NCBI RefSeq assembly: GCF_949628265.1 | Contig: NC_088787.1 | Span: forward strand, 4,454,501 to 4,518,500 | Length of the DNA: 64,000 bases | Source: Cloeon dipterum | Taxonomy: Eukaryota > Arthropoda > Insecta > Ephemeroptera > Baetidae | Direction: 5' to 3' | Shown here: positions 46,335 through 58,739 of the stretch, one piece after another | How the letters are laid out: every line of letters starts with the position of its first letter | Numbering within the stretch: position 1 is the first letter of the stretch | Made by a program: the position numbers and the translations under genes | The notes under the pieces: generated by a model | Seen by the model: the letters and a program-made list of their open reading frames with translations, nothing else | What the model was told of the DNA's origin: nothing | Database searches by the model: none

Positions 46335-48174
46335 TCACACTTCTTCAAAGTAGATGCTCTTGAAGACGCCCACATCAGTGGCGCTATAATTGTCAAACAA
46401 CTTGTAAATATCAACTGTAGCCATCTCCACTTTGACTTGACTGAAGTGGTCAGAGTTTTGGTTCAGGTTGCCAACCTTTCGCAGAAACATGCCCCCCGTA
46501 TAGGAGTAAGGGATGTCGTAAATGCTTACGGTGATTTCCAAACTACCACCTTTGGGGAGGGTGACAAACGTGTCAAAGCGAGCCCACGAGTTCTTGGTGA
46601 GCGTGGCAGGGCACTGCACCAAGGGAGACAATTCGCCTCCTAAAGCAGAAGTGGCGCGGACTGCAACACACATGTTGTTTTTGTAAGTGTCGCCAAGCAT
46701 CAACCTGCACAAAAAGATTTTGTTAAATAACTTAAATAATATGAATCAAGATAAGAGCACGGAATGCTGCGATGAGCATCAGCAAATTTACATCTTCAAG
46801 AAAAGAAATCAATTCGCAATATTTTAAATGAGATACTTATAAATTCGATTTTATCCTTTACCGTCTTCACATGAAAGAGAACAATCCATCTTCCAAAATA
46901 CCTGCGAAATGGAGTGCTGCTGAGGTAGTCTTCAAATTTGATGTTCATCACCTGACTAAAAAGGTCGAACCCCAAGATGGAAATGCACTTCTTCGTTTTC
47001 AAAGAGAGCTTGAAATAGAGAGATCTCCAAATGCCAGCGAGATACGAGACGTCAATGATCTCTTCAGCACGTCCTTCCCTGAAGACTGACAACATGTCCA
47101 GCATTTTAAGGCGAGGAAACAGGTGGAACTCTTGGCAGCGGGAGCGCCTCTCTTCACTTTTCAGACACAGACCAGTCTCTTGCTTGGCTTCCAAGGAGGT
47201 CAGTTTATTTGTGAACATGGTTACACGATGCTGATCCTTTTCACTCAACAAGGGCATCAATTCTCCAAGGGGACCGGCTTCCGACAGGAGCAATGCTCGA
47301 TGTCGAGGCAGGCAGACCCTATTTTCCAAAAACAACCATTTTACAATATTTACTTTAAATATGCTTAATATTACTTGTCTCGCGAGGTGCTCTCAACGTA
47401 AGCAATACAAGCTCGAAACACCTCCACTTCAGATTTGTAGTTCACGTTGTCAAGGCTCAAAAACAGCTTGAGGGCCTGTTCGTTGGCTTCACAAAATCTT
47501 TTGGGGTTCAAACACTCTCTAGCAGAGGAACTCAGCAGCTGCAACATTCAACTAGTTGTCAGTAAGTGGCTTGGAATCAAATAGATACCTTGAGACACGC
47601 CAGACCAACAGCTGTCACGTGGTGCCAGGCGTTCAGCACTCTCCGAACGTTGTCTACAGTGAGAAAATTTTCCTCGAGGATCTTCACACAGAGATCGCTC
47701 AGTTCGTCAATCATGAATTCATCTGCTGCTTGGGCCAGATGCAGACACTCTTCGAGACAGGAAACTTCAGTCACAAGTTGTCCAGACAAATAGGCGAATC
47801 TAACATTATTTTTCAAAATTTATAACACCAAAAGGTAGAATTTAACTTACTCGACAACAAGTTTGAAGATATTCGGCTCAACATTCCTCAGCCTGATGAG
47901 AGCAGTGTCAGTCACAAAAGTATTGAAGAAGCCATCAAAGCACTCGCTGCACACCTGCAGGTCGTGCTTGAATGCTCGAACCTCCTAACATCCAATGTGA
48001 AAAAACATGAGACTTTGAGAGGATTTCATTGAAGTTATCGCATACCTGTGCACTATGGTCATTCCTGCCAACGAGGAAGACGCAGTCAGTGGGCAGCCTA
48101 CCCTCCTCCAATGCCCTCAGCTTCTTGGTGGCGATCTTTCGCTCTTGATTTCCACCTTCTCCGTTCATTTCCAT
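46335..48174 (-). CDS. BTB/BACK protein H with C-terminal PHR-like module
   Basis: Six exons (48174-48046, 47984-47851, 47799-47589, 47538-47375, 47318-46902, 46704-46335) join to 474 codons. The BTB domain begins KLRALEEGRLPTDCVFLVG and BACK includes CLHLAQAADEFMIDELSDLC. Residues about 330-474 are beta-rich (KKCISILGFDLF, WARFDTFVTLPKGG, YSATDVGVFKSIYFEEV) and resemble the PHR domain of BTBD1/2/3/6-type proteins. The last identification is by pattern only. All phases close. The role is probably Cullin-3 substrate adaptor. Confidence 0.87.
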
Positions 48175-48424
48175 GCCGAAATATGATAATTGAGCTGAAA
48201 ATTCATTAAATAATTATTAAAACATATTTATTTCTCAACAAAAATGTCCAAGATATTCACATCAGCACTGATAAAGGAATTTGTTGATTAAAATCGCAAA
48301 AGCAGCAAAATTTCTAACGGAGATACACGGTAGGAGACACGATTCTTACTTTGAGAGAAAATGAGCTAATTATCGCAGCTGATGAAGACGATATTCAATG
48401 ATTTTTGCCTTGTTCCCTCCCGTC

Positions 48425-48510
48425 ATATCAGTTTTGAAATATGGCGGACCAGACGCTGACAATCTGGAATCTATCGCACACGCATGCGCCAATCGTGAAA
48501 CAACCAAGAA
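48425..48510 (-). promoter_or_regulatory. shared promoter motif upstream of BTB gene H
   Basis: On the reverse strand the string gtcagcgtctggtccgccat is nearly repeated, in the same orientation relative to its gene, upstream of paralogue I (gtcagcgtttggtccgccac, about 58968). An NRF1-like acgcatgcgcc and a ccaatcg are adjacent (48478-48495). Confidence 0.55.
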
Positions 48511-49176
48511 AGTTATTGAGGTGTACAAAAAGGAGTACAAGCTTACATTGCATAAAACCATGTTAAATAACTAAATTTATATCTTTAGAGCATTTTATAA
48601 TGAATTTTTATTGTTCAAATTTACTTTAAATTCATCAAAAATAGTTTTTTCCATGATTTCTATCAATTTAAGATGAGTACAAAATTAACTCCCGATTACA
48701 CTCTCCTGCTGCTGCTTTGCAAAAGCGCGGTTAAGCCTGGAACCTCTAAAATTGGCGCGGGGGAATTTATGGTAGCCCTATTTCTTTTCCCGTAATTTGA
48801 AGTTCTAGTTCATTTGACGGTTAATTATTGCTTCTGCCTTCACAAAAAAGGCACAATATGGGCTATAATTTTAATCAACCTGCGTGACTCTCAAGACGAA
48901 CAAATTGCATAACCTCATTTCAGTGAAGTGATTTTAATGATTTGAAATTCCTTCGTAGAACTCTTCACGCACAAAACTTTTCTAGAGGCTCCCTGTTTGG
49001 TTCGGAGGAACAGGAGCTGCCTATGCCTATAATAACGCATCCCTGCTCCACTTTTATGATTGCTTTCAACAGGAAAAGCGGCAATGGCGGATGACGCGCA
49101 TCCGGCAATCGTTGCACGGAGTTTTAAAAGTATACATTTGAATTTGCCTTCACTTGTCATAGTCGTTTCGAAAGCG
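48511..49176. other. intergenic between BTB H and lectin J (divergent)
   Basis: No gene is recognised. AT-rich, with no clear TATA for J. Confidence 0.4.
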
Positions 49177-51971
49177 ATGAACGTGTGCTACTGCAGCCTT
49201 ATTTTATTGCTGCTGGTGTGGATTGGAGAGACGAAAATTCAAGAGCGACGGGTAAATTTTGTATACTTTAAAGTTTTTAATTAATAATTTTGTTTCACTG
49301 CAGGACAGGAAACATGCTTTGAAAATCAGGCTTGCAGGAGCAAACTCTGGTATAGTGTCGAGTTATTTTTATTAATTTTTAAGCTGTTAAAATTCCCAGC
49401 TCCGATTAAACTGCACGTCCCAAAGAAGCTCCGTCGAAAACACATCATCAAGTGCTGCGGTTTCAAAAAATGCATGCCGAAATTCAACGCAACTTCAAAG
49501 AAAAGAACAAAAAATGTATTTCGACTTTAGAAAAATCGTGCAGACTGCAGAGAATGAATTATATTTTATTTTAGTTGGACCAGGCCGATGGTCCGATTTC
49601 GTCAACTTTGATTCAGCTTGCGAGCAAAACGGGCGCAGTGAAAGGAAGCACAGCTGCCTCTGACGTCAGCAACAATGACGAACCGCCGACTGTGCCGGAA
49701 GTTGGTACAGAGTCAGGCACTGCTGGTGAATAAAAATGATGAGAACATTTCTCATTAAAAATGAAACGAAGCCTCTGACGCAGATGCTGGAGCGGAAACT
49801 AGCCGCCGACCGGAAGGAACGGAAGCTAGAGACGTCATTTCGAGCGAAATAGCAACAACTGACGTTCGCACAGGTGCAGGTGGAGCAGCGACAACTACTG
49901 CGTTTGATACTATTTTGACGGCAATTATTTCGTCGGCGTCGACGCGAGCAGCCCCTTTGCAGACAACAATCTTTAAAGAAGCGATAAGCACATCTAATAA
50001 AGCGACAGAAACTACCCCCAAACAATTGGGGACAACCCTTAAAGGATCTGTAACGATATTAACTAATTCGGAATTAATGACAACCACGACTGCAAAATCG
50101 ACATCTTCCACAACAGTTAAATGATTAATTTTTTATAAATTAAAATTAAACCTTTGCTCAGCCTGTTCCGTGCCGCATGGGGTGCAAGGATTTTAACAAT
50201 TTTCTGGTGGTAAAATCATTCTAAATTCAATTCTATTAATTAATTCTTCGTTAATTAGAATGACGCAACACCAAAGCCATCGCAGTGTAAAAGAATTTTC
50301 TTAAAAGAACATTTTGGGAGAAATTAAATTAACCATTTTTTCTTTCTCTAAAATAGCGGATGGTACATTGCTAACGGCCAAATTGTGCAACAGGCAATAC
50401 TACGTTTCAACCGTAGCTGTATGAAAATTACCATTAAAGACTGTCTTTGACGAAGTTTTTGAGCACACCAATCGATTCCTGAGGGTCGAATTAGGTAAAA
50501 AAGATATTTTTTCCTACTAAAACGTGCAGCGCGACGAAGAACTTTTTCCCGCCAAAACAAAATGAACGTAAATTCGAGAAGTGCGCATGCGTCAGAGCTA
50601 ATTTGAGCACTTGCAGAGAGAAAATGAATTCTTTGTCACATCCAGCCAGCTCTGACGCATGCGCACTTCTCACATTCATATTGTTTTGGCGGGAAAAAAG
50701 GTTCGCACTTCGCGCTGCACTGATTTTAACGGAAAAATATCAACTTTACCTAATTCGGCCCTCGATTTGTGTGCTCAGAAATCTCGTTGAAGACGGTCTT
50801 TAAAGTTTAATTAGTCATAAAAACATATAAAAACGTCAAGGTTTCGAGAAACGAGGCTGGAATGCGGTGCAAGGCGTTGAGCATGGCACTTTTGGCCGTC
50901 ACTTCTCTCGAGGAACTCGACTGTCTGGCCAGTTTAAAAGGTCTCTCTCACCGATTTTAATATCAACTATTTAATTCAACTTAAATCAGTCGGCACTTTT
51001 TGGACGGGTGGCTCAAACGAGGATGAAAATTGCGACGCCGAAAAGAAATTCGCGTGGTGCTCGACGGGCTTCAACGTTTCTACTTCTCTCACTTCTTCGG
51101 CAAAATTCTGGCTGTCGACCAACGCCATGCCTTCAGCCCTGGAGCGCTGTCTGGCCGTCGTCACGTCCGCCAACCCCCTACAGATGGGGATGGTGCTGAA
51201 AAACTGCGCCGATGCCCTGCCCTTCGTTTGCCAGACAAACGTCGACTGTCCCAGCGCCAATTCCTGCACCAAAAACGTCTGTTTTATTTTGACAATGTTT
51301 CTCATTTTACTCTGCTTTTAAAATGAAACGCAGAACTCTTTATTTGATGCATCTGGGAAATTGATAAGTAAAAAACGCCAAGATTTCTGGGATTTAATTC
51401 CTATGATATAATTTATTTAGACAAAACTTCCTACGGATTGTGGATTGACATCGGAAACTACACCTATTTATTGGGAAACAAACCGGTTTAACTTTTAAAA
51501 ATTCAATTTTATGTCTTTAATCGCTTTTTATACTACGTCAGATGACTTGGATGTCCAGCTTTCGTCAGTGCTGCGCCCTGGGGATGGAGGCACTAAACTT
51601 AGACAATGCTTCCGAGCAACTCGGCTTGACAAACTTGACTGTCGTCTACAATATTAGTTAACCTGGATTTCAAGGTTAAGAAATTTCACTTAAATAATCC
51701 CCTTTCAGCCGACTGGAAGGGGAATTTCAATTACTGGACGTCCGGCACGTGCAAGGGGGCACCAGCAGGACAGTGGTCTTGGTGTGAGCCGACGGGACCG
51801 ACAATATTCAGCCCCGGCGTCGCGTGGGAACCAGGCCAGCCCGACAACCGCGGAGGAAACGAGAGCTGTGCACACTTCCGCTTGGTTTTCAACTCCACAG
51901 GCGCGATTTTGACTGATAGAAACTGCAACAGCAAATACATTTTCGCTTGCAAGGCATTTAAATTTATTTAG
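49177..51971 (+). CDS. secreted C-type-lectin-domain protein J with Ser/Thr-rich linker
   Basis: A 14-exon model: 49177-49251, 49304-49349, 49400-49515, 49575-49725, 49772-50115, 50162-50209, 50259-50286, 50357-50412 (or to 50418), 50841-50940, 50990-51276, 51334-51367, 51421-51485, 51542-51656, 51709-51971; about 575 codons. A signal peptide (CYCSLILLLLVWIGE) is followed by a basic cysteine stretch and a Thr/Ser-rich mucin-like segment. Two C-type-lectin folds follow: the first (RCKALSMALLAVTSLEELDC, FWTGGSNEDENC, CADALPFVCQ) lacks sugar-binding motifs. The second (FNYWTSGTCKGAP, WEPGQPDNRGGNESC, FACKA) has QPD, the galactose-type calcium site. Expected role: extracellular recognition or immunity. 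Short exons 6-8 are the weakest part. Confidence 0.8.
50434..50803. mobile_element. MITE copy 1 with paired E2F/NRF1-like motifs (intron of J)
   Basis: Terminal inverted repeats TTAAAGAC(T/C)GTCTT begin at 50434 and end at 50803; the arms are imperfectly complementary throughout (gagcacaccaatcgattcc... against ...gtgtgctcagaaatctcg). It contains TTTCCCGCCAAA (50546) and TTTTGGCGGGAAA (50684), plus two gcgcatgcg motifs. It lies wholly in an intron of J. Related copies are at 52463 and 57573. Confidence 0.85.
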
Positions 51972-52336
51972 TTTTAGACACTATAGAATAATATATTTAA
52001 AAAAAAATCAGACGTCAAGAATAACGACTGAAAAGCCGTGCGTCGCTTCGTGCCCTTCTCTACTCTGCAAACGAGATGTGATAATTTATTTATATAGGGA
52101 TGCTAGAAACTAATTTATTTCAAAACCAAAAAGGCCAGCCGTTTCGACGCTGAAAATAAACTGATTGGTAGACTTTCTTTCGATTTAACGCATGAATTAA
52201 AAGGCAAAAATCAGATTTTTCCACGTTTGGTTACTGGTTTACTTCATGCGGCCGGAATTATTTGTTCCACACCTCTGCTTCCGTAAATAAATTCGTCTTT
52301 TCCAAAAATGTCCCGATTGAAATTACCTTATTTTAG

Positions 52337-54551
52337 ATGGACTGGTCAGGTGCCTGGCAACGTTGTTGCGACGTTGGCTTGACTCTGGCGTCTTTGGACT
52401 CGGCCGGAAAATTGAGCTGCTTTTCAAAACTCGCCTTCAGTATATTGAATCAATTTAATTAATTAAAGACCACCTTTGGCTAAGTTTCTGAGCTCACCAA
52501 TCGATTCCTGAGGGTCAAATTAGGCATAGAGGATGTTTTTCCCGTTAAAGAAGTGCAGCGTCACTTACGAACTTTTTTCCCGCGAAAACAATTTGAATGC
52601 GAGAAGTGCGCATGCGTGAGAGCTGGCTAGATCTGACAATAAAGAAGTAATTCGTACAGGTGGTCTCTCTGCAAGTCCTAAAACCAGCTCTGACGCAAGC
52701 GCAATTCTCGCATTCATTAAATGTTTTGGCGGGAAAAAAGTTTGCACGTCGCACTTCACTTTTTGGTTCGAAAAAATATCCACTTTACCTAATTCGAACC
52801 TCAGGAATCGATTGGTGGACTCAGAAACGTCGTCAAAGACTGTCTTTACGCCAATTTATTTATTTTAACTCTCCTCGTTATTAATTAATTCAAAGGATTC
52901 CTCCCGGACACTGTGGGAGACTTCTGGCTCTCCGGGACGGACCTCGGGTGTCCATCCAACTTCCGCTGGTGCTCTCTGAACAGGGCATTCGTTAACCCTG
53001 AGCTCAGGTGGAAGGCCGGACATCCGAAGGCGGGTCTGGGCTGCGTTTATCTCGAAGTGACGAGAAACGGATCCGTGCTTTTGGCAACTTCGGACTGCGC
53101 TGAGAAGAAATCGTTTTTGTGCGACGTGCGGAAGAAGGCATCGACCCAAAAGGCCATGCAGACCGAGTGCGCCGACATTTGGGGCATCACTCCCGGTATT
53201 TAAACCTTCAAAGGCGGTGTTTTTAATAAATCCTGGTGGCAGCTGAAATTGACCTGTTGCTGAACACCAGCGCGTTTCTCACGGCCAACATCTCTTTGAA
53301 TTTGAAGGTTTTCGTATTTTTTTTAATTTAATTGAAATTGTAATTTTTACATATAAAGTGCTTTCTAAAATGCGTCGGGATTGAAGTCGGATTGGTACAG
53401 TGAAATAATCAATTATATTTTTAATTTATTACGCTGTATTTTTTAAGTTTAATTTGGGAGGTTTGAACAGCTTAGCAATGTTGCGGGAAATAGAATTCGC
53501 GTCGCAAGAGGATCCTGTCAAGATGGAACAGGGATTCGATGCTTTTGACGAATGCAGTGGAAAAAGTTTGTCTGCTTTTCAGAATATTTCATTTAATTTA
53601 ATCAGATTTTGACGACGAGTGCGTGACTGCCTACGAAACGTACAAGTGCGGCCTTGAGAAGACGCCGAATTTGGTCTCTGATATCGTATCGAATAATTTT
53701 GGCAACGCGACTGTGGTAATTATAAAATTAAGAAGCAGCATTTTTCGATTTCATGATGTTACGGTTTGTATATAGTTTACTCCTCCAGTGCCGTGCCTTC
53801 CCATCCGCAGATCATGCTGGCTCTCGAACATGTTTCCCTGCGAGATAAACGTAATTACAAAGAAATAAATAAAATTTTGTATATATCGAGTTTGTAGCAA
53901 ACTGCGATTGATGCGATGAGCGCCAATAATGGTTTAGGTGAGCAGAGGGTTTTTATATCATTTTCTAATTAATTTCGCTGAATATTTTGTCAAGATGGCA
54001 ATGGGCAGATGGTAACGTATCAAAACAAGAAATACTACGTTCGAAATATCGACAGTGGTTCGCGAGTAGTGAGCGGTCGAGTTTATAATTTCAATTTATT
54101 GCTGACGGAGTAAATTCCAGAATCCAATTTTGGCGTACAAACACTGTTGCGGACTCGGAATGCGGCTTTTCGAACCTCAAACTCTTGAAGATGCGCAATG
54201 GGCTTTCATCACGTACAATAACAGTAAAAGAATGAAACAAATGCATGCATAAATATATGCTCACTAGTTTTTGTTGCAGACTCGGCTCTCCTCTTGATGT
54301 TTGGTGATATTCTCACCGTCAACAACTCCCTCACTGACGAAGTTTGGTGCGGTAGTCGTACGAAACTATTCTTCGTGCCTAAATCATACTGCATCTCTTC
54401 CTTCGTTCACTTTTCGGGCAAGATAAATTCTGTATCGTATTTGATAAAGGCGGGTAATGTCAATTTCGACTTTTACGACGGATTCATCAAGACACAAAAT
54501 GATCCTACCGCAGTAACTGGCGTTAACGCCTTTATATGTGAGCAACCGTAA
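52337..54551 (+). CDS. C-type-lectin-domain protein K (5' end unresolved)
   Basis: Eleven exons join in phase to 431 codons: 52337-52439, 52896-53195, 53243-53307, 53359-53394, 53448-53565, 53606-53715, 53776-53850, 53898-53937, 53995-54068, 54121-54223, 54280-54551. It encodes two lectin-fold modules. One has WQRCCDVGLTLASLDS, FWLSGTDLGCPSNFRWCS and CAEKKSFLCDVR. The other has GQMVTYQNKKYYV, HCCGLGMRLFEPQTLEDAQW and FICEQP. Neither has EPN or QPD, so calcium-dependent sugar binding is doubtful. No signal-peptide exon was found between the J stop (51971) and 52337. K could be a separate gene or a continuation of J by alternative splicing. AATAAA is near 54874. Confidence 0.72.
52463..52848. 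mobile_element. MITE copy 2 (intron of K)
   Basis: Same family as 50434-50803. The left end is ttaaagaccacctttg and the right end caaagactgtcttta. It carries gagctcaccaatcgattcctgag and its complement. The left E2F-like site is altered (TTTCCCGCGAAA) and the right is intact (TTTTGGCGGGAAA). Confidence 0.83.
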
Positions 54552-55400
54552 AGGAAAATTTTACCAAAATACAAAATGCACCTTCGTTTGCGATGGACTT
54601 GCACCAATTTTGTTAATTGAATAAAAATCATCTGATTTAAAAAAAAATTTGGTGCATGCATGCCAAAAATATACCCATGTTATTTAATTAATTGACAAAA
54701 AGCTGTATTATTAAAAGAATTTGATTTATAAAACTGTCGAAATGCAATAAGAAAAAGTTGACGTATCCTGAAAAGGTCTTTGTCTCTAGTGTAAAAAATC
54801 GCAGGGCCTATAATTAAAAAAATCAATGGGTAAAATTAATTTCAGCCGACGAGTCTGCCTACACGTGGAGCAATGCAATAAAATGAAATCAATTAAATTT
54901 TCTTTCACTTTCAATCCTTAACCATTTTTCTCGGTCAGCCAGCACAACACCAAACAGATAAAATCAATCACACACGCACAGAAGCACGTTAATAGGCATG
55001 AAAAAAACATTTTTGGCAGCCAATGTGCGGCCAGTGTTAATTGCTGTGCTAATTTTTGGGGCACTGTTATTCTTGGAATAACCTTAACATCAATTGGGTT
55101 GTTTTTCGCTTTGAGAGACGGAAAGAGGTCAAGAACAAACCGATAACACTGATAGCCTGTTCGGCCTCTCATGCTCTAGCGTTATGCTGCTCAAATCTTT
55201 TACGGCACGTACGCATTTTTTTAATTTTAATATTTTTGGAACAAAAATAGGCCAATGAGAATGCTTTTTAACCTCTTTTCTCTAAGGTTAAATTCTTTCC
55301 TTGCTTTTTTTCAATATTGAACTAACCCAAATTAATGTCCAATGATGTTTTTTATCTGCTTGTCAACAACTATCATCATGCGGTTTCCCTTTCCCCTGCG
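54552..55400. other. intergenic between lectin K and yellow D
   Basis: The 3' flank of K is followed by AT-rich sequence. A reverse open frame (55172-54918) ends in a hydrophobic stretch (FFSCLLTCFCACVIDFICLV) but has no family match or paralogue support, so it is not annotated as a gene. Confidence 0.4.
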
Positions 55401-55411
55401 TCTCTTGTCTG

Positions 55412-55468
55412 AATAAAAAGGCGCAGTCTTTGCCGGCTAGCTGCATCTCTTGCGAATCATCCCGTCTG
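55412..55468 (+). promoter_or_regulatory. TATA promoter and non-coding leader exon of yellow copy D
   Basis: The TATA-like AATAAAAAGG lies at 55412-55421. The leader ends at the donor ccgtctg|gtgagt (last base 55468). It joins the acceptor gattttatag at 55690, 14 bases before the coding ATG. Confidence 0.65.
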
Positions 55469-55704
55469 GTGAGTGCTAATTTTTTATTCGTTTCATAAAA
55501 AATAATACCAAATAAGCGACAAATTTGACAATTATTAGCAGGGCTGCAGGTGTTTTTTTATAATTATTTTTTTTTTCTTTCTTTTGATAGTGTTTATTCA
55601 CCCTCATGCAGCTTCCAACTTAATTGTTTGAGTGTTAAAAATGAATTTAGTACATATTACAGTTTATATATGGCTACACTGATTTTATAGAAGTGGCCAG
55701 GAGC

Positions 55705-58144
55705 ATGACTCCATTCTTCCTTGCCATTTTCGTGCTCGGCCTTTCATCCGTGGCCGTCACCGCCAACTTCACTCGAGTCTTCGAGTGGCCCGCTGGATTG
55801 GACTACGAGTGGCCCTCCGAGGCGGGCAGGACGCAGGCCTTGGAGGACGGAACTTTCAAACCAAACACGATCCAACCTCTTTTCATGGCCGTGCACGGAG
55901 GACGGATCTTCATCAGCCTTTTAAAATGGATCGGCACCGGCGTTCCCGTCACTCTGGTCACTTTGCCGACCACAAACACGTCCTCTGTGCCCCCGAAACT
56001 CACTCCATATCCTTCTTGGGACATGCATGTAAGTATGCCCGATCTCAGGTCATGTGACCTGAGAAAGGTCGTTGACTGGCTAGGGTGAAAATCGTTGCCG
56101 ATTATTGCCAAATGTGCACGAAATTATTTAAAAAACATTAAAAATAAGTCTGGGAGCAGATCTCAGGTAATGATACCCTGAAAAAGGTCGTTAGGGTACC
56201 GCACGTCAAAGCCCCGTCCAAGACCTGTCTGATGAGGGGTCGTGATCGATGATCGAAAAAACGGCCGAATTTTAACAAAAATAAATCATTTGGCGCGCGT
56301 GTTGCAAAGCCGAAAATTATGAAATAAAATTCATTTTAATTTTTCTATGAGCGCGAAAAACCTGAAAATCGGTTTCCAGATCGGCGGTAATAATGGCCGT
56401 GCAATGTAATCGGTAAGATCCCTTTATTTTATTCCGTTCTGAAAAAAAATTTTGGTTTCGGGCCCCAAAAAAACAAAATTGGCAAGGGTCATAGATCGCG
56501 TTTTTTCGACTTTAAAAATTTATAACCCGGCTCCTTAGGATCGCACGACAAAAAATTAAAGTTTATCAGACTTGCCATAAAATTCTGCGTCTTTTTGTTT
56601 TTCCCTCCACCCGGTTCCCACCACCACCCCAACGGCTGAAAAATCAGCAGAATATTTTTACAGTTTTTGGTTTTATTTTATTTTAAATTTGCTCACGTGC
56701 TGGATGGGAATTCTGACCTTCACACACGCCTCTCCGCGACGAAACGCGTCGGTTGCTCTGGTTTTGTGCTAAAATCGGAAACCTAGCGCCGAATTTATTA
56801 CACGGGAAGATATAACTCGAGAAAAACCTTTCCCATAGTGCACAATTTTTAATTTTTTGGTAGAGAAAGCTATAAAATAGAGGTCGAAATAATCAATTTT
56901 ATCCGTATTATTCCTAGTAAATCAGGGTGAAATTTGTTTACAGGAAGAGGAAAACTGCAGCAAAATCCAGAGAGCTCACGGGCTGGAAGTGGACGCCGTT
57001 GGACGGCTGTGGGTGCTGGACAGTCCGAGCAAAAAGTGTCCAGCTAAACTGTGGATCTTCAACCTGGCCGACGACACACTGCAAGACACGCACGAGTTCA
57101 CCTTCAAAGCGAACCTGCACGACCTGGTGCTGGACGAGACGCCGGACGGATGGTTTGCCTACATGACGCGCACGGGCGCACAACACATCGTCGTCTTCAG
57201 TTTGAAGACCAAGGAGACGCGGCTCGTGGAAACGCCCGCATTGCAATGGACTTCAATCGCCCTGAAAAAGGAACCGAAACAGCTGTACCTGAGCAGAAAC
57301 AACCTCTATGACCTATATTCGGTTTCCGTGGACGCCCTGATGCGCGATCAAACTGCGAATTTGGAAGCAATCGGAAACTGGAATGCATTTTATTCCTATC
57401 GAATGTTGATCGACAGCGCCGGCACACTCTATTCCGCTTTTCATGATCAGAAATATATTTCTTCTTATAACACTTCCCGGAAATTTCAGGAGCAGCGTTT
57501 TCATGAGGTATACGTCTCAAGAACATAATTAATAATTCATTCTAATTTTACAAAAATTAAATCTCATGAAATTTAAGACCGTCTTTGGGCTTTAACGAAG
57601 TTTCTGGGCACACCAATCGATTTTTCAGAGTCGAATTAGGGAAAGTGGATATTTTTCCCGCCAAAACAATATGAATGCGAGAAGTGCGCGTGCGAGGATC
57701 TGAAAAAGAAATCATTCCTACAGGCGGTCTCTCTGCAAATGCTCAAACCAGCTCTGACGCATGCGCACTTCTTATTGTTTTGGCGGGAAAAAAGTTCTTA
57801 TTTGCACTGCACTTTTTGGTCGGAAAAATATCCAAGTTACTGAATTCTACCCTCAAGAATCGATTGGTTTGCTCAGACACTTCGTCAAAGACACAATTAA
57901 ATTCACTAAATTGAGTTTTTTTTGCATAATGGTGGTTTTAGTTTGACAACCTGGACTCTTATTGGCCATTCGTTCTTGCCTTGGACCAAAATGACACTCT
58001 GTGGATGACGGTGTTTGGGCCTGTCGAATGGCCCAAATGCAGGCTTTTGAAGGCTGTTGTCTCCGATGCCTCGCCAGGTAAATTTCTTCTTAATTCACTC
58101 AATTGTTGTGAAATATCTATTTAATACCAAAAGGTGCGGAGTAA
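55705..58144 (+). CDS. yellow/MRJP family secreted protein, copy D
   Basis: Exons 55705-56028, 56944-57507, 57942-58077 and 58134-58144 join to 344 codons. A signal peptide (MTPFFLAIFVLGLSSVAVTA) is followed by VFEWP, DYEWPSEAGRT, PSWDMH, GRLWVLDSPSKKCPAKLW, HDLVLDETPDG and a shorter exon 3 (SYWPFVLALDQNDTLWM). The protein ends SPGAE, with no membrane segment. It is more GC-rich than A-C and lies on the other strand, so it is probably the oldest split. Intron 1 is about 0.9 kb and intron 2 holds a MITE. AATAAA lies at 58237. The upstream in-frame GTG at 55693 is not needed; ATG 55705 fits the signal peptide. Confidence 0.9.
57573..57893. mobile_element. MITE copy 3 (intron 2 of yellow D)
   Basis: Same family as 50434-50803 but shorter. 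It starts ttaagaccgtctttggg and its right arm ends ttcgtcaaagaca. Paired TTTCCCGCCAAA and TTTTGGCGGGAAA sites are intact, as is one gacgcatgcgc. The right terminus is eroded. Confidence 0.83.
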
Positions 58145-58735
58145 AAACTGGCCCTGGCTGCCACCACGGCACCTGCAACCCTGGGAGGCTTTGGACCTTG
58201 AAAACGAGTAGTTTTTCCAATGTTTATTGAGCTTTAAATAAAATTCAAAAACCTGATTGTAGTTAAATTTAATTCCTTTTTTTTTTGCAAAGTTCAAACC
58301 CTTCAATTTCGGCCGTCAGGCGTGGCCCGTGGGTAAAACATTCGGACAGGAGCAATCAAGTAGTAGAATACAAAGCGACCACACTAAAATCCCCAAAATT
58401 CTATGCACACCCCATGATTTTACCCTCCGCGTTATTTGTGTGTAGACGCAAATCATTAAATAATGAGCTCGAATCTCAAGTTACGATTTCCCCCGCGCCA
58501 ATTTTAGACTTAGAGGAGCGAGGAGGTTGCTGCCTCAACCGCGCTCTTGCAAAGCGGCTGCAACAGGAGCGTGCGATCGGGAGAGGAAAAGTTAATTTTG
58601 TACTTAGATTAAATAGATTTAATTTACGTAAAATATACTATTTTTAACTAACGTAAAGAAATATTTAAAGAATGAAGTTCAATATTATTGGCTCTAAAGG
58701 GAAATAATATTGTTTTATGCAATGCCAGTCGCACT
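58145..58735. other. intergenic, 3' of yellow D
   Basis: Contains the yellow D 3' flank with AATAAA at 58237. An open stretch at about 58285-58647 has no family resemblance. No gene is supported. Confidence 0.4.
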
Positions 58736-58739
58736 TCTT

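Noticed and set aside
46871-47368. Forward frames opposite BTB gene H exon 5
   Set aside because: Shadow frames; the reverse exon has matching splice phases.
49666-50111. Long reverse-strand open frames opposite the Ser/Thr-rich exon of lectin gene J
   Set aside because: Compositional shadow of a threonine/serine-rich coding exon; no splice or family support.
50434-50803. Assigning the MITE to the piggyBac group from flanking TTAA
   Set aside because: Only copy 1 shows TTAA at both ends, and it may belong to the terminal repeat itself; the other copies do not support a TTAA target duplication.
54918-55172. Reverse open frame with a hydrophobic segment
   Set aside because: Single isolated frame in AT-rich DNA without paralogue, promoter or splice evidence.
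58285-58647. 120-codon forward open frame after yellow D
   Set aside because: No family motif, uneven composition, no paralogue; probably chance.
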